Program-made: the position numbers and the translations under genes
The notes under the pieces: generated by a model
Databases searched by the model: none
What the model saw: the letters and a program-made list of their open reading frames with translations, nothing else
Told to the model about the DNA's origin: nothing
Shown: piece after piece, positions 1-8,785 of the stretch
Layout: each line of letters begins with the position of its first letter
Numbering within the stretch: the first letter of the stretch is position 1
From: Bacteroidales bacterium
GTDB lineage: Bacteria > Bacteroidota > Bacteroidia > Bacteroidales > P3
Direction: 5' to 3'
Assembly (NCBI GenBank): GCA_017647785.1
Contig: JAGCJW010000038.1
Location: 1 to 64,000, forward strand
DNA: 64,000 nt

Positions 1-3
1 AAT

Positions 4-29
4 CAAAGAAAAAAATAATTTTTTCTTTG
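4..29. repeat. Edge fragment of the 21-nt heptamer array family (array H)
   Basis: CAAAGAA at 4-10 is followed by TTCTTTG at 23-29, the same relative offset (19 nt) as adjacent inverted units in arrays at 19347 and 28036. The window edge cuts the element, so the number of units is unknown. The rest of 30-150 is AT-rich with a small hairpin (arms ATCAAGA at 128-134 and TCTTGAT at 138-144) and no gene that I can support. Confidence 0.5.
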
Positions 30-152
30 ATTTATTTTGATAAATCTATCATTTATTATTCTTAGGTAAATCTCTATTTTTTTAGGAAATATTTTTCAGT
101 AATAGAGGTCATAAATTCTCGGGAAATATCAAGATTTTCTTGATTATTTTCG

Positions 153-182
153 CAAAGTTAGTATTTTATATCTAAAAACAAA
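153..182 (-). promoter_or_regulatory. Bacteroidota-type promoter reading out of the window
   Basis: On the minus strand TAACTTTG (153-160) matches the -7 consensus TAnnTTTG, with a TTTG -33 box at 179-182 and an 18-nt spacer. Transcription would run left past position 150 towards a gene outside the window. The visible leader holds no open frame. It overlaps the tRNA terminator at 182-213, as expected for back-to-back units. Confidence 0.5.
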
Positions 183-213
183 AAAGGAGAGACTTTATTT
201 TGTCTCTCCTTTT
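182..213 (-). terminator. Rho-independent terminator of tRNA-Ile2
   Basis: A perfect 12-bp stem (AAAAGGAGAGAC at 182-193 pairs with 202-213) with an 8-nt loop lies 7 nt past the tRNA 3' end. On the minus strand a T-rich tract follows. Confidence 0.85.
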
Positions 214-220
214 CTTTGCG

Positions 221-294
221 TGGTCCCACTTGGGCTCGAACCAAGGACCCCCTGATTATGAGTCAGGTGCTCTAACCAACTGAGCTATGGGACC
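221..294 (-). tRNA. tRNA-Ile2 (CAT anticodon, lysidine type)
   Basis: A complete 74-nt cloverleaf reads from 294 to 221: acceptor GGTCCCA/TGGGACC with discriminator A, anticodon loop CTCATAA, and T arm CTTGG-TTCGAGC-CCAAG. The anticodon reads CAT, which alone would suggest Met. However, the stem carries C4-G69, C5-G68 and U29-A41, the determinants known from E. coli for TilS, the enzyme that converts C34 to lysidine so the tRNA reads AUA as Ile. The tilS gene lies 1.3 kb away. CCA is not encoded. Confidence 0.85.
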
Positions 295-324
295 GTTTCA
301 GTTTTTAATTCCTGAAAGCGTGTG

Positions 325-356
325 CAAAAATACTACCTTTATTTGAATCCACCAAA
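325..356 (-). promoter_or_regulatory. Promoter of tRNA-Ile2
   Basis: TATTTTTG (-7) at 325-332 and TTTG (-33) at 353-356 on the minus strand are separated by exactly 20 nt. The sequence after the -7 continues GCACACGC, similar to other promoters in this window. Predicted start is about 25 nt before the tRNA. Confidence 0.8.
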
Positions 357-372
357 ATTTTACGGTGTTTTT

Positions 373-1596
373 TTAGTTTAAAACTATAAGTTTTTTTGTA
401 ATGATTTGATTTTCACTTATTATTTTTAGGAAATAAACTCCGTTATTAATATTTGAAATATCTATCTTATTCATTCCATTTGGGTTTTCTACCCTTCCTT
501 CTGATATTATTTGTGAGGATTGATTGTAAATTGTATATCTACTTTTCACTTCAAGGTTTCTACAAGAGAATTTCAACTCTTTTGAAACAGGATTACTAAC
601 TATCTTAACCTCTGAAATTGGTTTAATAACCTCATCTATGCTTGTTACTGTTCCATATTCATTGTTCACACTACATTCATAAGCAAGAGCGAATGCTACT
701 TTTGTTATTTCACGCATAAAATGATAGTTAATTGTGGTGTGAACATCTCTTTCGGTGTGGTAATGTGGCGTAAACTCGTGTTCCATCAAAAAGACGCTTG
801 ACACTCCATAGGCATAGAAACTATAAGAGTCTGATGCGTAATTGTTTTCTGTTGTTGTATTGTATTGCAATATTGAATAATCTTCTGAAAAATCGATTGC
901 CATTTGAGTAAGCGCCTCGCTACCATCGTAGGTTATGATATCGAAAACATAATCCGTAGAATCGCTTGTACAATAACCTATCATATCAAGATTGATTACC
1001 GCTTTTATGTCTTCTTGCCAAATAGGTGTTGAAATTTTCTCTATTCTGTCCCAACTACCTCTTAGCCCTTGTTCTTCTGCTGCAAAGAAGTTTATCACTA
1101 AGGTTTTGATTGGTTGAATATTGTTTTGATGAAACACTCTCGCAATCTCCAATAATGCTGCTACTCCACTTGCGTTGTCATCTGCTCCTGGGGCAAAATT
1201 AAAATAATCCTCAAATCCCTCCATATCAGAACGAGAATCGTAATGTGCCATTAGGTGAATTGTGGTGTCTTTTGCCCATATTCCTTGTTTTTCTCCTATG
1301 ACATTGTATTGCCAAAGCGTGTCTGCTGCTGTTGGAAACCAACCTGTTTGTAATAAAAAGGAGTCTAAGACTACCTCAAAACCATAATCTTCTAAACGTG
1401 TTTTGAGATATTCCGCTACTTCTTTCCTATTTGGACTGTATGCGTAACGTGTGGAAAAGGATTGTAAGTCTATTACGTTTTGTTGTAAACTATCTTGATT
1501 TATTTTGTTTGTTAGGTTTAAAATCTCTGTGTTTTGAGAGTGTAAATCAAAGAAACACATCACTAAACCAAAGAAAAATAACACTATTTTCTTCAT
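373..1596 (-). CDS. Secreted M28-family zinc aminopeptidase with type IX sorting domain
   Basis: This 407-aa exported protein begins with a signal peptide (residues 1-20, ending LHS before QN). The M28 metallopeptidase domain follows, with the expected ligand motifs: HYDSRSD (His118, Asp120), PGADDNASG (Asp139/140), AAEEQG (Glu174 general base and Glu175), INLDMIG (Asp204) and a late His280 in PHYHTERD. The last 75 or so residues form a type A type IX (Por) sorting domain ending in TKKLIVLN, so the enzyme is inferred to be exported and anchored or released at the cell surface. Its ATG overlaps the tilS stop codon (ATGA), making it the last gene of a four-gene operon. The fold and chemistry are well supported; the substrate (peptides) is inferred. 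Confidence 0.9.
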   Translation of the reverse strand: MKKIVLFFFGLVMCFFDLHSQNTEILNLTNKINQDSLQQNVIDLQSFSTRYAYSPNRKEVAEYLKTRLEDYGFEVVLDSFLLQTGWFPTAADTLWQYNVIGEKQGIWAKDTTIHLMAHYDSRSDMEGFEDYFNFAPGADDNASGVAALLEIARVFHQNNIQPIKTLVINFFAAEEQGLRGSWDRIEKISTPIWQEDIKAVINLDMIGYCTSDSTDYVFDIITYDGSEALTQMAIDFSEDYSILQYNTTTENNYASDSYSFYAYGVSSVFLMEHEFTPHYHTERDVHTTINYHFMREITKVAFALAYECSVNNEYGTVTSIDEVIKPISEVKIVSNPVSKELKFSCRNLEVKSRYTIYNQSSQIISEGRVENPNGMNKIDISNINNGVYFLKIISENQIITKKLIVLN

Positions 1597-2921
1597 TTTT
1601 CTACTTCAATTTTAAGGATATTTTTTGTTTTATTACTTATGCGAAATCTATCGTCTATTCTCTCTGATACCAACCAAACAATTTTTTCTTCACTACAAAG
1701 AATCCATTGATTTTCCTTATCTAAAAGTGAATATTTATTTGATGTAAAATAGTCGCTTAGTTTCTTTTCTTTCTTCATTCCAAAAGGCACGAAACTATCT
1801 CCTTGTCTCCATTTTCTAAGTATGAGAGGGAATTTCAACAAATCGGCATCTAACATCGCTATGTTTTTATCCTTTGAAATATTTATAAACTTCAAATCTC
1901 TCAATAACTCAATCTGCATTTTCAAAGGGTGAATCAAAGATGATTGACAATTATCTATAAGAAAGAAATCGTTAGTTGTATTATTCTTTATCACATCTAT
2001 GAAAATATACTGCCTATCCTTTACAAGACGATGGGTTTTAGAGAAGAATTGTTTACCTGAAATTTCATCAAGACAAGATAATATATCGTTAATATTTGTT
2101 TCGTTAAATCCATATTCCGACAATATTTCATAAAGATATATCTTCAGAGGATTTAATTGCTTTAACTTTGAAATATTTATTTTGATTACCTCTTGCTCTG
2201 TTTCAATTATTTCTTTTTTTGTTTTCTCTATCTCTCTACGGAAAATAAATTCTGTATCGTTTAGGTATTCTATATCTTTTTTAAGGGCAAATTCAAAATT
2301 AGGGTTTATCTCCCTCAATACAGGAAAAAGATTATGACGAATTTTATTACGAGTAAATTTTGTTTCTGAATTAGTGGAGTCATCAACGTATGAGATATTA
2401 TTCTGCTTGGCGTAAGAGAGTATTTCTTCTCTTGTTGCAAAAAGCAGAGGACGTACTATTTTATCGTTTTTTACCTTTATTCCATGTAGTCCTGCTATAC
2501 CTGTACCTCTTAAAAGATTGATAAAAAATGTCTCTATCGAATCATCTAAATGGTGTGCCGTACAAAGACAAGTAAACCCTTCGCTTTCTAAAAGAGAATT
2601 AAACCAATTATAACGTAAATCCCTTGCTGCCATTTCCAAAGAGAGTTTATTCTCTTTCATATATTGGTAGGTGTCAAATTCTTTTACGAAAAGAGGAATA
2701 TTATTCTCCTTCGCCCACCTGCGAACAAAGGCCTCATCTCTATTGCTTTCCTCATCTCTTAAATGAAAATTACAATGTGCTAAACTAATCTTATAATTTG
2801 CTCTACACATCAAGTGGGATAAAACGATAGAATCCACACCGCCACTTAGGGCAATGAGGATTCTATCATCTTTTGAAAACAAATTATTATCGCTTACAAA
2901 GGATTCAAATTTTTCTAACAT
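1593..2921 (-). CDS. tilS: tRNA(Ile)-lysidine synthase TilS
   Basis: TilS uses ATP and lysine to convert C34 of the CAT-anticodon isoleucine tRNA to lysidine, switching decoding from AUG to AUA. The 442-aa protein has the N-type ATP pyrophosphatase loop SGGVDS at residues 26-31, the HHLDDSIET region, and RNKIRHNLFP typical of the family. The C-terminal part has KWRQGDSFVPFGM, the TilS C-terminal domain. It is cytoplasmic and essential in bacteria that read AUA this way. It sits 2 nt after the DPP-IV gene and overlaps the M28 gene by 4 nt. A tRNA with TilS identity elements is 1.3 kb away. Confidence 0.97.
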   Translation of the reverse strand: MLEKFESFVSDNNLFSKDDRILIALSGGVDSIVLSHLMCRANYKISLAHCNFHLRDEESNRDEAFVRRWAKENNIPLFVKEFDTYQYMKENKLSLEMAARDLRYNWFNSLLESEGFTCLCTAHHLDDSIETFFINLLRGTGIAGLHGIKVKNDKIVRPLLFATREEILSYAKQNNISYVDDSTNSETKFTRNKIRHNLFPVLREINPNFEFALKKDIEYLNDTEFIFRREIEKTKKEIIETEQEVIKINISKLKQLNPLKIYLYEILSEYGFNETNINDILSCLDEISGKQFFSKTHRLVKDRQYIFIDVIKNNTTNDFFLIDNCQSSLIHPLKMQIELLRDLKFINISKDKNIAMLDADLLKFPLILRKWRQGDSFVPFGMKKEKKLSDYFTSNKYSLLDKENQWILCSEEKIVWLVSERIDDRFRISNKTKNILKIEVEK

Positions 2922-2923
2922 TT

Positions 2924-5071
2924 TTATAATTTTCTAAAAATAAAATCTGTCATCAAAGTATAAAGATGGTATCTTGTGTTACCTCCATATATACTGTGGT
3001 TTTTGTTTGGATAGAAAAATTGTTCAAATTGTTTATTCGCTTTTATCAATGCTGTTGTTAAATCCACAGCGTTTTGAACATGAACGTTGTCATCTGCTGT
3101 TCCATGTATTAAAAGATAATTTCCTTTCAATTTATCAACGTGATTGATTGGAGAGTTTTCGTCATATCCTTTTGGATTTTCTTGTGGAGTACGCATAAAA
3201 CGTTCTGTATATACGTTGTCGTAATATCTCCATGTAGTAACAGGTGCTACTGCTATAGCGGTTTTGAAATAATCTGCTCCTTTTGTGATACAAAGTGTGG
3301 ACATATAACCACCATAACTCCAACCAAAGATTCCAATACGTTCTTTGTCAATAAAATCTAATGAGCCAAAGTATTTTGCTGCTTCTATTTGGTCTTCTGT
3401 TTCATATTTTCCAAGTTCCATGTAAGTACACTTCTTAAATTCCTCACCTCTCATTCCTGTACCACGTCCATCAACACAAGCAACTACATATCCCTTTTGT
3501 GCTAACATACGAAACCACATATAATCTGAAAATCTGCTTTGAGAATTTAACACCTCTTGACTTCCAGGTCCACCATAAACATACATTAACAAAGGATATT
3601 TCTTACCTGCTTCCATATTGCTTGGTTTAATCATCCAATAGTTTAATTCTGTTCCTTGAGAGGTTTTAAATTTAGCAAATTCCTTTCTTTCTGTTCCGTA
3701 TTGAGAAAGTAATTCCTTTTGTGCTTTATTGTCTTGTAATACTTTTAAGACTTTTCCTTTGTTGTTGTTGATTGTATATTGAGTTGGAGTGTCAGTATTT
3801 GAGAAAGTAGAAATATAATACTCACCATTTGCTGAGAAATCTGCTGAATAAGTACCTGTTTCTCCTGATATTTTTTTGATATTCTTTTTCTTATCCACCA
3901 CAAGTAACTCTCTGTTATAAGATTCTGATTGTGCTGCTGTATAGAATATCTCTTCTGTCTTAGGATTTATATAACATATAGCGTCAATATCATATTTTTC
4001 TTGTGTAATTGGGTCAATATTTCTATCATAAATACCAATTTTATACAAGTTCATATAACCATTTCTTTCGCTTTTTAAGATAAAGTTTTTCTTATCATTT
4101 AAGAAAACAACATCTTCCACTTGTTCAATATAATATTGATTTCTTTCCTCATAGACTTTCTTAGGTTTGAAATCTTGAGTATTTGCTATAAATAATTCAT
4201 ATTGATTTTGATGACGATTTAACTTATGAATAAACACCTCATTGTTTGGTGTCCATTGAAGACGTGGAAGATAAATATCCTTATTCATTCCCATATCTAT
4301 ATGATTTGTTTTATCGTTTTTCAAATCATAGACAAAAATTTCTACAACTGAATTATCCTCTCCTGCTTTTGGATATTTATAAACATATTCCATAGGATAC
4401 AAATCTCCATACATTGTCATAGAGAATTGTTTTACCTTACTTTCATCAAATTTATAGTATGCTATTTTTTCAGAATCATTGCTCCAAAAGAAACCTTTTG
4501 TAATTGCAAATTCTTCTTCATAAACCCAATCGGTAGTACCGTTGATTATGTGATTATACTCCCCATCGGTTGTGATTTGTTTTGTTTGCATTGAAGCAAT
4601 ATCAAAGATAAAAATATTATTATTTGAAACGTATGCTACTTTTTGAGAGTTTGGAGAAAATTCTGCTAATCTCACTTTCTCTTTTGCAACAGAGGTTAAT
4701 TTTTTTGTTGCAATATCATAAACATAACAATGAGCAAGATAAGAATGACGATAAATCAATTCAATATTTGTAATCAATAAAATCTTTGACTCGTCTTGTG
4801 AGAACTGATAATCCACAACCGCTGCTCCAAGGTTAAGTTGAGAAAAATTCAACACCTCTCCAACCTTATTTGCTGTAGAGTATTCATATTTTTCTATCGC
4901 CTCTGAGGTCAAAATACAATAGTGTTTACCATCGTTCATAGAACGAATACCTTGTATTCCCTTTCCATAGAAAGTTCCCTTCAACCAAATATCTTCTAAA
5001 GTGATTTGTTTTTGTGCACTTGCTCCAAAAGTGATAAATAGCGCTAGTAATGCTGTGATAAATCTTTTCAT
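2924..5071 (-). CDS. Dipeptidyl peptidase IV-type S9 serine peptidase
   Basis: This 715-aa exported protease is inferred to release N-terminal dipeptides (X-Pro or X-Ala type). It has a signal peptide (1-19, ending GASA before QK), an N-terminal beta-propeller (about 30-470), and a C-terminal alpha/beta hydrolase. The catalytic triad is visible as Ser585 in GWSYGG, Asp660 in HGTADDNVH and His692 in NKNHSIYGG. The DWVYEEEF segment supplies the paired glutamates that bind the substrate N terminus in DPP-IV. Length matches the family. It is followed after 2 nt by tilS and preceded 18 nt upstream by an unknown exported protein. No sorting domain is present, so it is probably periplasmic. Confidence 0.93.
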   Translation of the reverse strand: MKRFITALLALFITFGASAQKQITLEDIWLKGTFYGKGIQGIRSMNDGKHYCILTSEAIEKYEYSTANKVGEVLNFSQLNLGAAVVDYQFSQDESKILLITNIELIYRHSYLAHCYVYDIATKKLTSVAKEKVRLAEFSPNSQKVAYVSNNNIFIFDIASMQTKQITTDGEYNHIINGTTDWVYEEEFAITKGFFWSNDSEKIAYYKFDESKVKQFSMTMYGDLYPMEYVYKYPKAGEDNSVVEIFVYDLKNDKTNHIDMGMNKDIYLPRLQWTPNNEVFIHKLNRHQNQYELFIANTQDFKPKKVYEERNQYYIEQVEDVVFLNDKKNFILKSERNGYMNLYKIGIYDRNIDPITQEKYDIDAICYINPKTEEIFYTAAQSESYNRELLVVDKKKNIKKISGETGTYSADFSANGEYYISTFSNTDTPTQYTINNNKGKVLKVLQDNKAQKELLSQYGTERKEFAKFKTSQGTELNYWMIKPSNMEAGKKYPLLMYVYGGPGSQEVLNSQSRFSDYMWFRMLAQKGYVVACVDGRGTGMRGEEFKKCTYMELGKYETEDQIEAAKYFGSLDFIDKERIGIFGWSYGGYMSTLCITKGADYFKTAIAVAPVTTWRYYDNVYTERFMRTPQENPKGYDENSPINHVDKLKGNYLLIHGTADDNVHVQNAVDLTTALIKANKQFEQFFYPNKNHSIYGGNTRYHLYTLMTDFIFRKL

Positions 5072-5089
5072 TTCTTGTTTTCTATTTTT

Positions 5090-6022
5090 TTAATCTACAA
5101 TGTTATCAATCAATATATCTTTATACTTTAACAATGGGTCTATATTTTTTCTTTCAGGTGGATAAAGAGTATTTATAACCCAAGTATCTATTTCGTTACT
5201 ATTTCTATATTTATTTAATGCTAAACGATGAACATATTCAGTCATATACAATCCCCATTTAGTCTTTGGATGCGCTCTGTAATAAGTTTGTAGTGCTGTT
5301 TTATATTCAGGTTTAATCACGTCTTTCTCATCATAAACAGGAGTGTTTTCCAATCCCTTTGTAACCGAAAAACAAAGATATTCTATCTCTCTTGTAACTA
5401 AGTCTTCTCTAATAAAATCTGGGTGTTCATCCAAAAATTCATCTCTCCACGCTATTCTATTAAACAACTCCTCCATAGTAATATCAAGAGTAGCATGCCA
5501 ATAAGGTGGAATATCATGTTCTGCTATCCAAAGTCCACGATAGTAACGATACTCAGGAGTAAGCATCTCTTTATATCTGTCGTAAAGAAATGCTGGTTGA
5601 ACCTCAATAGCGTAAGAAGTATCCTCATAAGACATTATTCTATAACCCCATTTACCATACTCATCACGAAAACGTTTCATATCCTTTTTCAATCCACCAA
5701 GAACATAAATATCTCCATGAACCAATGCTCTAATTTCCTCATCAGAGAAAGTCTTATGAAGAGTTACAGTCTTGTCATCACATGCTATTTCGTGATAATA
5801 ATAAAGAAGTTGATAACCCCAATCCGCTCCGTCTTTATCTCCTTGAAACGTTTCTTCAAAAAGTTTACACGCCTTTTCAATCACATCTCTTTCACTGAAA
5901 GGTAAAGCACTTAACTTATAAGCAAAATCGGTCATTTTCTCATCGTCTAAAGTCTTGGTATTTTGTCCAAAAACATTTAAAGTGATAAATAACAACGCTG
6001 TTATAAAAATACTCTTTCTCAT
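5090..6022 (-). CDS. Unknown exported protein, first gene of the DPP-IV/tilS operon
   Basis: I do not recognise this 310-aa family. It has a signal peptide (residues 1-19, ending NVFG before QN), no further membrane segment and no lipobox. The mature part is highly charged and rich in Tyr and Trp, with recurring aromatic segments (DWGYQLLYYYHE, GKWGYRIMSYED, TKWGLYMTEYVHR). No catalytic motif is obvious. A promoter lies 28 nt upstream and the DPP-IV gene starts 18 nt downstream, so the two exported products are probably made together. Function unknown. Confidence 0.8.
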   Translation of the reverse strand: MRKSIFITALLFITLNVFGQNTKTLDDEKMTDFAYKLSALPFSERDVIEKACKLFEETFQGDKDGADWGYQLLYYYHEIACDDKTVTLHKTFSDEEIRALVHGDIYVLGGLKKDMKRFRDEYGKWGYRIMSYEDTSYAIEVQPAFLYDRYKEMLTPEYRYYRGLWIAEHDIPPYWHATLDITMEELFNRIAWRDEFLDEHPDFIREDLVTREIEYLCFSVTKGLENTPVYDEKDVIKPEYKTALQTYYRAHPKTKWGLYMTEYVHRLALNKYRNSNEIDTWVINTLYPPERKNIDPLLKYKDILIDNIVD

Positions 6023-6049
6023 ATTTAATTATATTTTTTTAGTAAATTG

Positions 6050-6083
6050 CAAAGATAATACTTTATTTTATTTCAACGACAAA
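6050..6083 (-). promoter_or_regulatory. Promoter of the 6022-to-373 operon
   Basis: TATCTTTG at 6050-6057 on the minus strand is a perfect -7 box. The nearest TTTG-like -33 box is at 6080-6083, a loose 22-nt spacer, and lies inside the 3' end of the upstream gene (stop at 6068). Confidence 0.6.
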
Positions 6084-8785
6084 AGGAATTGGTAAAATGG
6101 TTTGTTGTTTAGGTTTTCATAACCTACTCTTACTCCTACTTCAACCGGTAGTTTTATTCCAAGTATACAAATATTGAAAGTGAAATCGTTTCCAAAACTT
6201 TGATGAATCGAGTTGTCGAAACTTCCAACTTCATAGAAAGGATGTACACTCACTCTTTTTACGTATAACACTCCTCCACAAATCCAATCGGGATAGAACA
6301 AAGGTAGATGTGCTTGTAGTCCTCCTCCTAAATATTGGGTTGGGAATTGATTTTTTACTCCTTTTATAAAGTCTATTTGGTTAGCAAATTCATATCCGTT
6401 TGGTGTGTTTTTATTGGTTTGTAGTGAGAAGTTTAATTCTGTACTACTATTTTTGAAGAAGAAAGGTAGGTAAAGTTTTGAGGTAAGTGAACTATTGTAG
6501 GAAGGGTTTTGGTCAAGTGTGGTAGATTGAGAAAAGTTTATGTTAAATCCTCTTCGTGGTGTTAGGTCGTTTGTGGCGTAAGCATGCCCGTGAATAAAGG
6601 AAAGGTTATAACCTACTATATTATATAGATTATTCATTTGTGTTAGGGTGTAGTGAAGGTCGGTTTGTATTTTATTTACACACTCTCTTCTACTCCACGA
6701 AAAAGGTATTCCTATTTTCACTCCTGTTTGGTATTCGTTTTCTAAGGTGTTTTTGGAGGTTAGTCTTAGTTTATATCCTGCTTCTAAGTCGATTATTGGG
6801 TAGAATCCACTATATGTATATGTCATATAGACCTCATTCCATGAGTCTTTTACATGGTGTTTATAACCTACTTGGAAAATGGAGGTAGAAAGAAGGTTTT
6901 GTGAGAAAGCACTTACTCCTAATCCAAAATTTACTTTTTCTAAGTTTAGGAATATTGGTAACCAAGAGTGGAAATTAAATAGGTTTTTGTATTTTTTATA
7001 TTCTTTACTTTCATATTTTTTTGTTTTGTCATATTCTGTTGGTAGAATAAATCCTTCTTGTCTTTGTAGTTCTTCTACAAATATTTGTGGTCTTGTTTTT
7101 TTGTTTATGTCTAAGTCTATGTTTAATGGTTTTGTTTTTGCGAGAAAATATCCATCTCCACTATAAACGGAAACTATTAATTCTTCTTCGTTAAAGCAAT
7201 ATCCTCCTATCCCAAATGGTGTGTCGGTTAATTGTTTAGCGGTGTTGGTTTCTAAATCAAATTCAACTAATTCATATTTTGAATCAACATCTTTTAGGAA
7301 ATAGAGTTTGTTATTACGATATTTTAGGTGTGAAATATTGTCGTATGAAGGAGAAATCACATCATGACGAATACTATCTATCATTATGATTTTCTTTCCC
7401 TTAGGTGTTGTTTCTATATAATAAATTCTTTCTCCGTCTTCATTCCAAGCAGGATAAGACAATTCCTTTCCTCCTACAACATAAAGGATTTCTTCATTTT
7501 TAGGTGAATATGTTGGATTGAAATATGTTTTGTTATTTGTTATTTGTTTTGTTTTTCCTTTGTGAATATCTATCTCTACTATGTCAGCGTAGGTTTCTTG
7601 TTCCCAACGAAGGTCCAACGAGTTTTGAGAATAAAGTACTTTTCCATCTTTGTAGTCAAAGTAAGAGTGCATTAAGTAGGGTAGTTTTTTGATTGTTTCT
7701 TCTTTGTTTGGTGTGTAGAGAACTAATTTTTGAACTTCAAAACTACTTGTTTTTAAAGCAAGTACCGAGTCTTTACCTATCGAAATTGGGTTTAAATAAT
7801 TGGTGTAATAGTCTTTGTTTATATCTAATGTATCTAAGATTGACTTGTTTTCTTTCTTTGTCCAGAGGTCGTATTCTTCTTTCCATATTGGTAGAATACT
7901 ATCTATCAACTCAGCATAAATCTTTCTGTGGGGTAGTTTTATGTTTAAACTATCCGCCTTATTGAACCATCGTAGTCGGTAAAAAGATGTAGAGGTTGAT
8001 TTCATTATGTCGGAAAATATATCTTTTCCATATCGATTTCGAGCATAAGCAGACATATAATAACCAAATACATAGTCGTTTGGTACAAAATCTTTTCTAC
8101 TTTCGAGTTTCGCTTTATGGAATGGATATACCCCTTTTTCAAGTAATTGTGCTTTGAATTGGTTTTTAAATTCAGGAGTTTGTCCTCGTCCTGTGGAAGC
8201 GAGTGCTGTTTCAGCAAGCACAGCATCTCCCTCTATAAACCAATTCGGTGTGATTAAAGCGTTTACACCCATTAAAAAGTGTTGTCCTAATATGTTTGTA
8301 AGCGTTCGTGATATACCTTTGTGAGCGTAAGGAGCGTAGAATTGACAAGCATGGCGGTATTCGTGTATTGCTAAGTGCCACTCCCAAGGGTAAGCAAAGT
8401 AGGTTGGAGAAGATGTTGGATAAAATTCCAATCTTTTTGGTGCCCAAGCAGTCATTCCATTTGACTTTGCTGTGTAGGGGTGGATTAAAATTGGAATTTG
8501 TGGAGCAGAGGTTCCTAATGTTGTTCCAATATGATGGAGCATTGTGTCAAGTACTTGTGAAAGTTCTTGTGCTTTGTCTTCATAGTCTTGAGGATATACT
8601 AATTTGTATCTTTCTGTGTTGATTTCTCTCCATTTTATTCCACTTTTATCGGTAGCACTTACGTTATATTGAGCAAATAAAGAAGAAAAACTCAACAAAA
8701 GCATCAAAAACACCAAAACCCTTCTACCTTTAAAAGCAGAAGGGTTAGTGTTTGTTGTTTTTATATTATTATTTTTGTGGTACAT
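6068..8785 (-). CDS. HExxH metalloprotease-like protein with beta-propeller and outer-membrane barrel
   Basis: This 905-aa protein begins with a long basic leader (KGRR at 19-22) and a hydrophobic signal (23-38) ending LFAQ. Residues 90-200 contain a gluzincin-like zinc site: HEYRH at 141-145 and a downstream WFIEGDAVLAET (Glu185, Glu192). Residues 330-570 contain repeats of TolB/propeller type (YSPKNEEILY). The last 280 residues are rich in alternating aromatic strands and end FYQFLLSLK, as in outer-membrane beta-barrels. I infer a surface or periplasm-facing peptidase anchored in the outer membrane; catalysis is not certain. The ATG overlaps the pepD stop by 17 nt, and a hairpin lies in codons 14-22. 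Confidence 0.75.
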   Translation of the reverse strand: MYHKNNNIKTTNTNPSAFKGRRVLVFLMLLLSFSSLFAQYNVSATDKSGIKWREINTERYKLVYPQDYEDKAQELSQVLDTMLHHIGTTLGTSAPQIPILIHPYTAKSNGMTAWAPKRLEFYPTSSPTYFAYPWEWHLAIHEYRHACQFYAPYAHKGISRTLTNILGQHFLMGVNALITPNWFIEGDAVLAETALASTGRGQTPEFKNQFKAQLLEKGVYPFHKAKLESRKDFVPNDYVFGYYMSAYARNRYGKDIFSDIMKSTSTSFYRLRWFNKADSLNIKLPHRKIYAELIDSILPIWKEEYDLWTKKENKSILDTLDINKDYYTNYLNPISIGKDSVLALKTSSFEVQKLVLYTPNKEETIKKLPYLMHSYFDYKDGKVLYSQNSLDLRWEQETYADIVEIDIHKGKTKQITNNKTYFNPTYSPKNEEILYVVGGKELSYPAWNEDGERIYYIETTPKGKKIIMIDSIRHDVISPSYDNISHLKYRNNKLYFLKDVDSKYELVEFDLETNTAKQLTDTPFGIGGYCFNEEELIVSVYSGDGYFLAKTKPLNIDLDINKKTRPQIFVEELQRQEGFILPTEYDKTKKYESKEYKKYKNLFNFHSWLPIFLNLEKVNFGLGVSAFSQNLLSTSIFQVGYKHHVKDSWNEVYMTYTYSGFYPIIDLEAGYKLRLTSKNTLENEYQTGVKIGIPFSWSRRECVNKIQTDLHYTLTQMNNLYNIVGYNLSFIHGHAYATNDLTPRRGFNINFSQSTTLDQNPSYNSSLTSKLYLPFFFKNSSTELNFSLQTNKNTPNGYEFANQIDFIKGVKNQFPTQYLGGGLQAHLPLFYPDWICGGVLYVKRVSVHPFYEVGSFDNSIHQSFGNDFTFNICILGIKLPVEVGVRVGYENLNNKPFYQFLLSLK
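8717..8746 (-). terminator. Terminator-like hairpin inside the 5' coding end of the outer-membrane protein
   Basis: AACCCTTCT at 8717-8725 pairs perfectly with 8738-8746, and the 12-nt loop can add a further CTTT/AAAG pairing. On the minus strand T-rich sequence follows. It lies 22 nt after the pepD stop and within codons 14-22 of the next gene, so it could attenuate rather than end transcription. Confidence 0.45.

Noticed and set aside
221..294. tRNA-Met from the CAT anticodon
   Set aside because: The acceptor and anticodon stems carry the three TilS determinants, so tRNA-Ile2 is the better call.
5423..5905. 160-aa plus-strand open frame opposite the unknown exported protein
   Set aside because: It is antisense to a gene with signal peptide and operon context, has no start signal, and has a composition (Ile/Ser/Phe-rich) typical of an AT-rich shadow.
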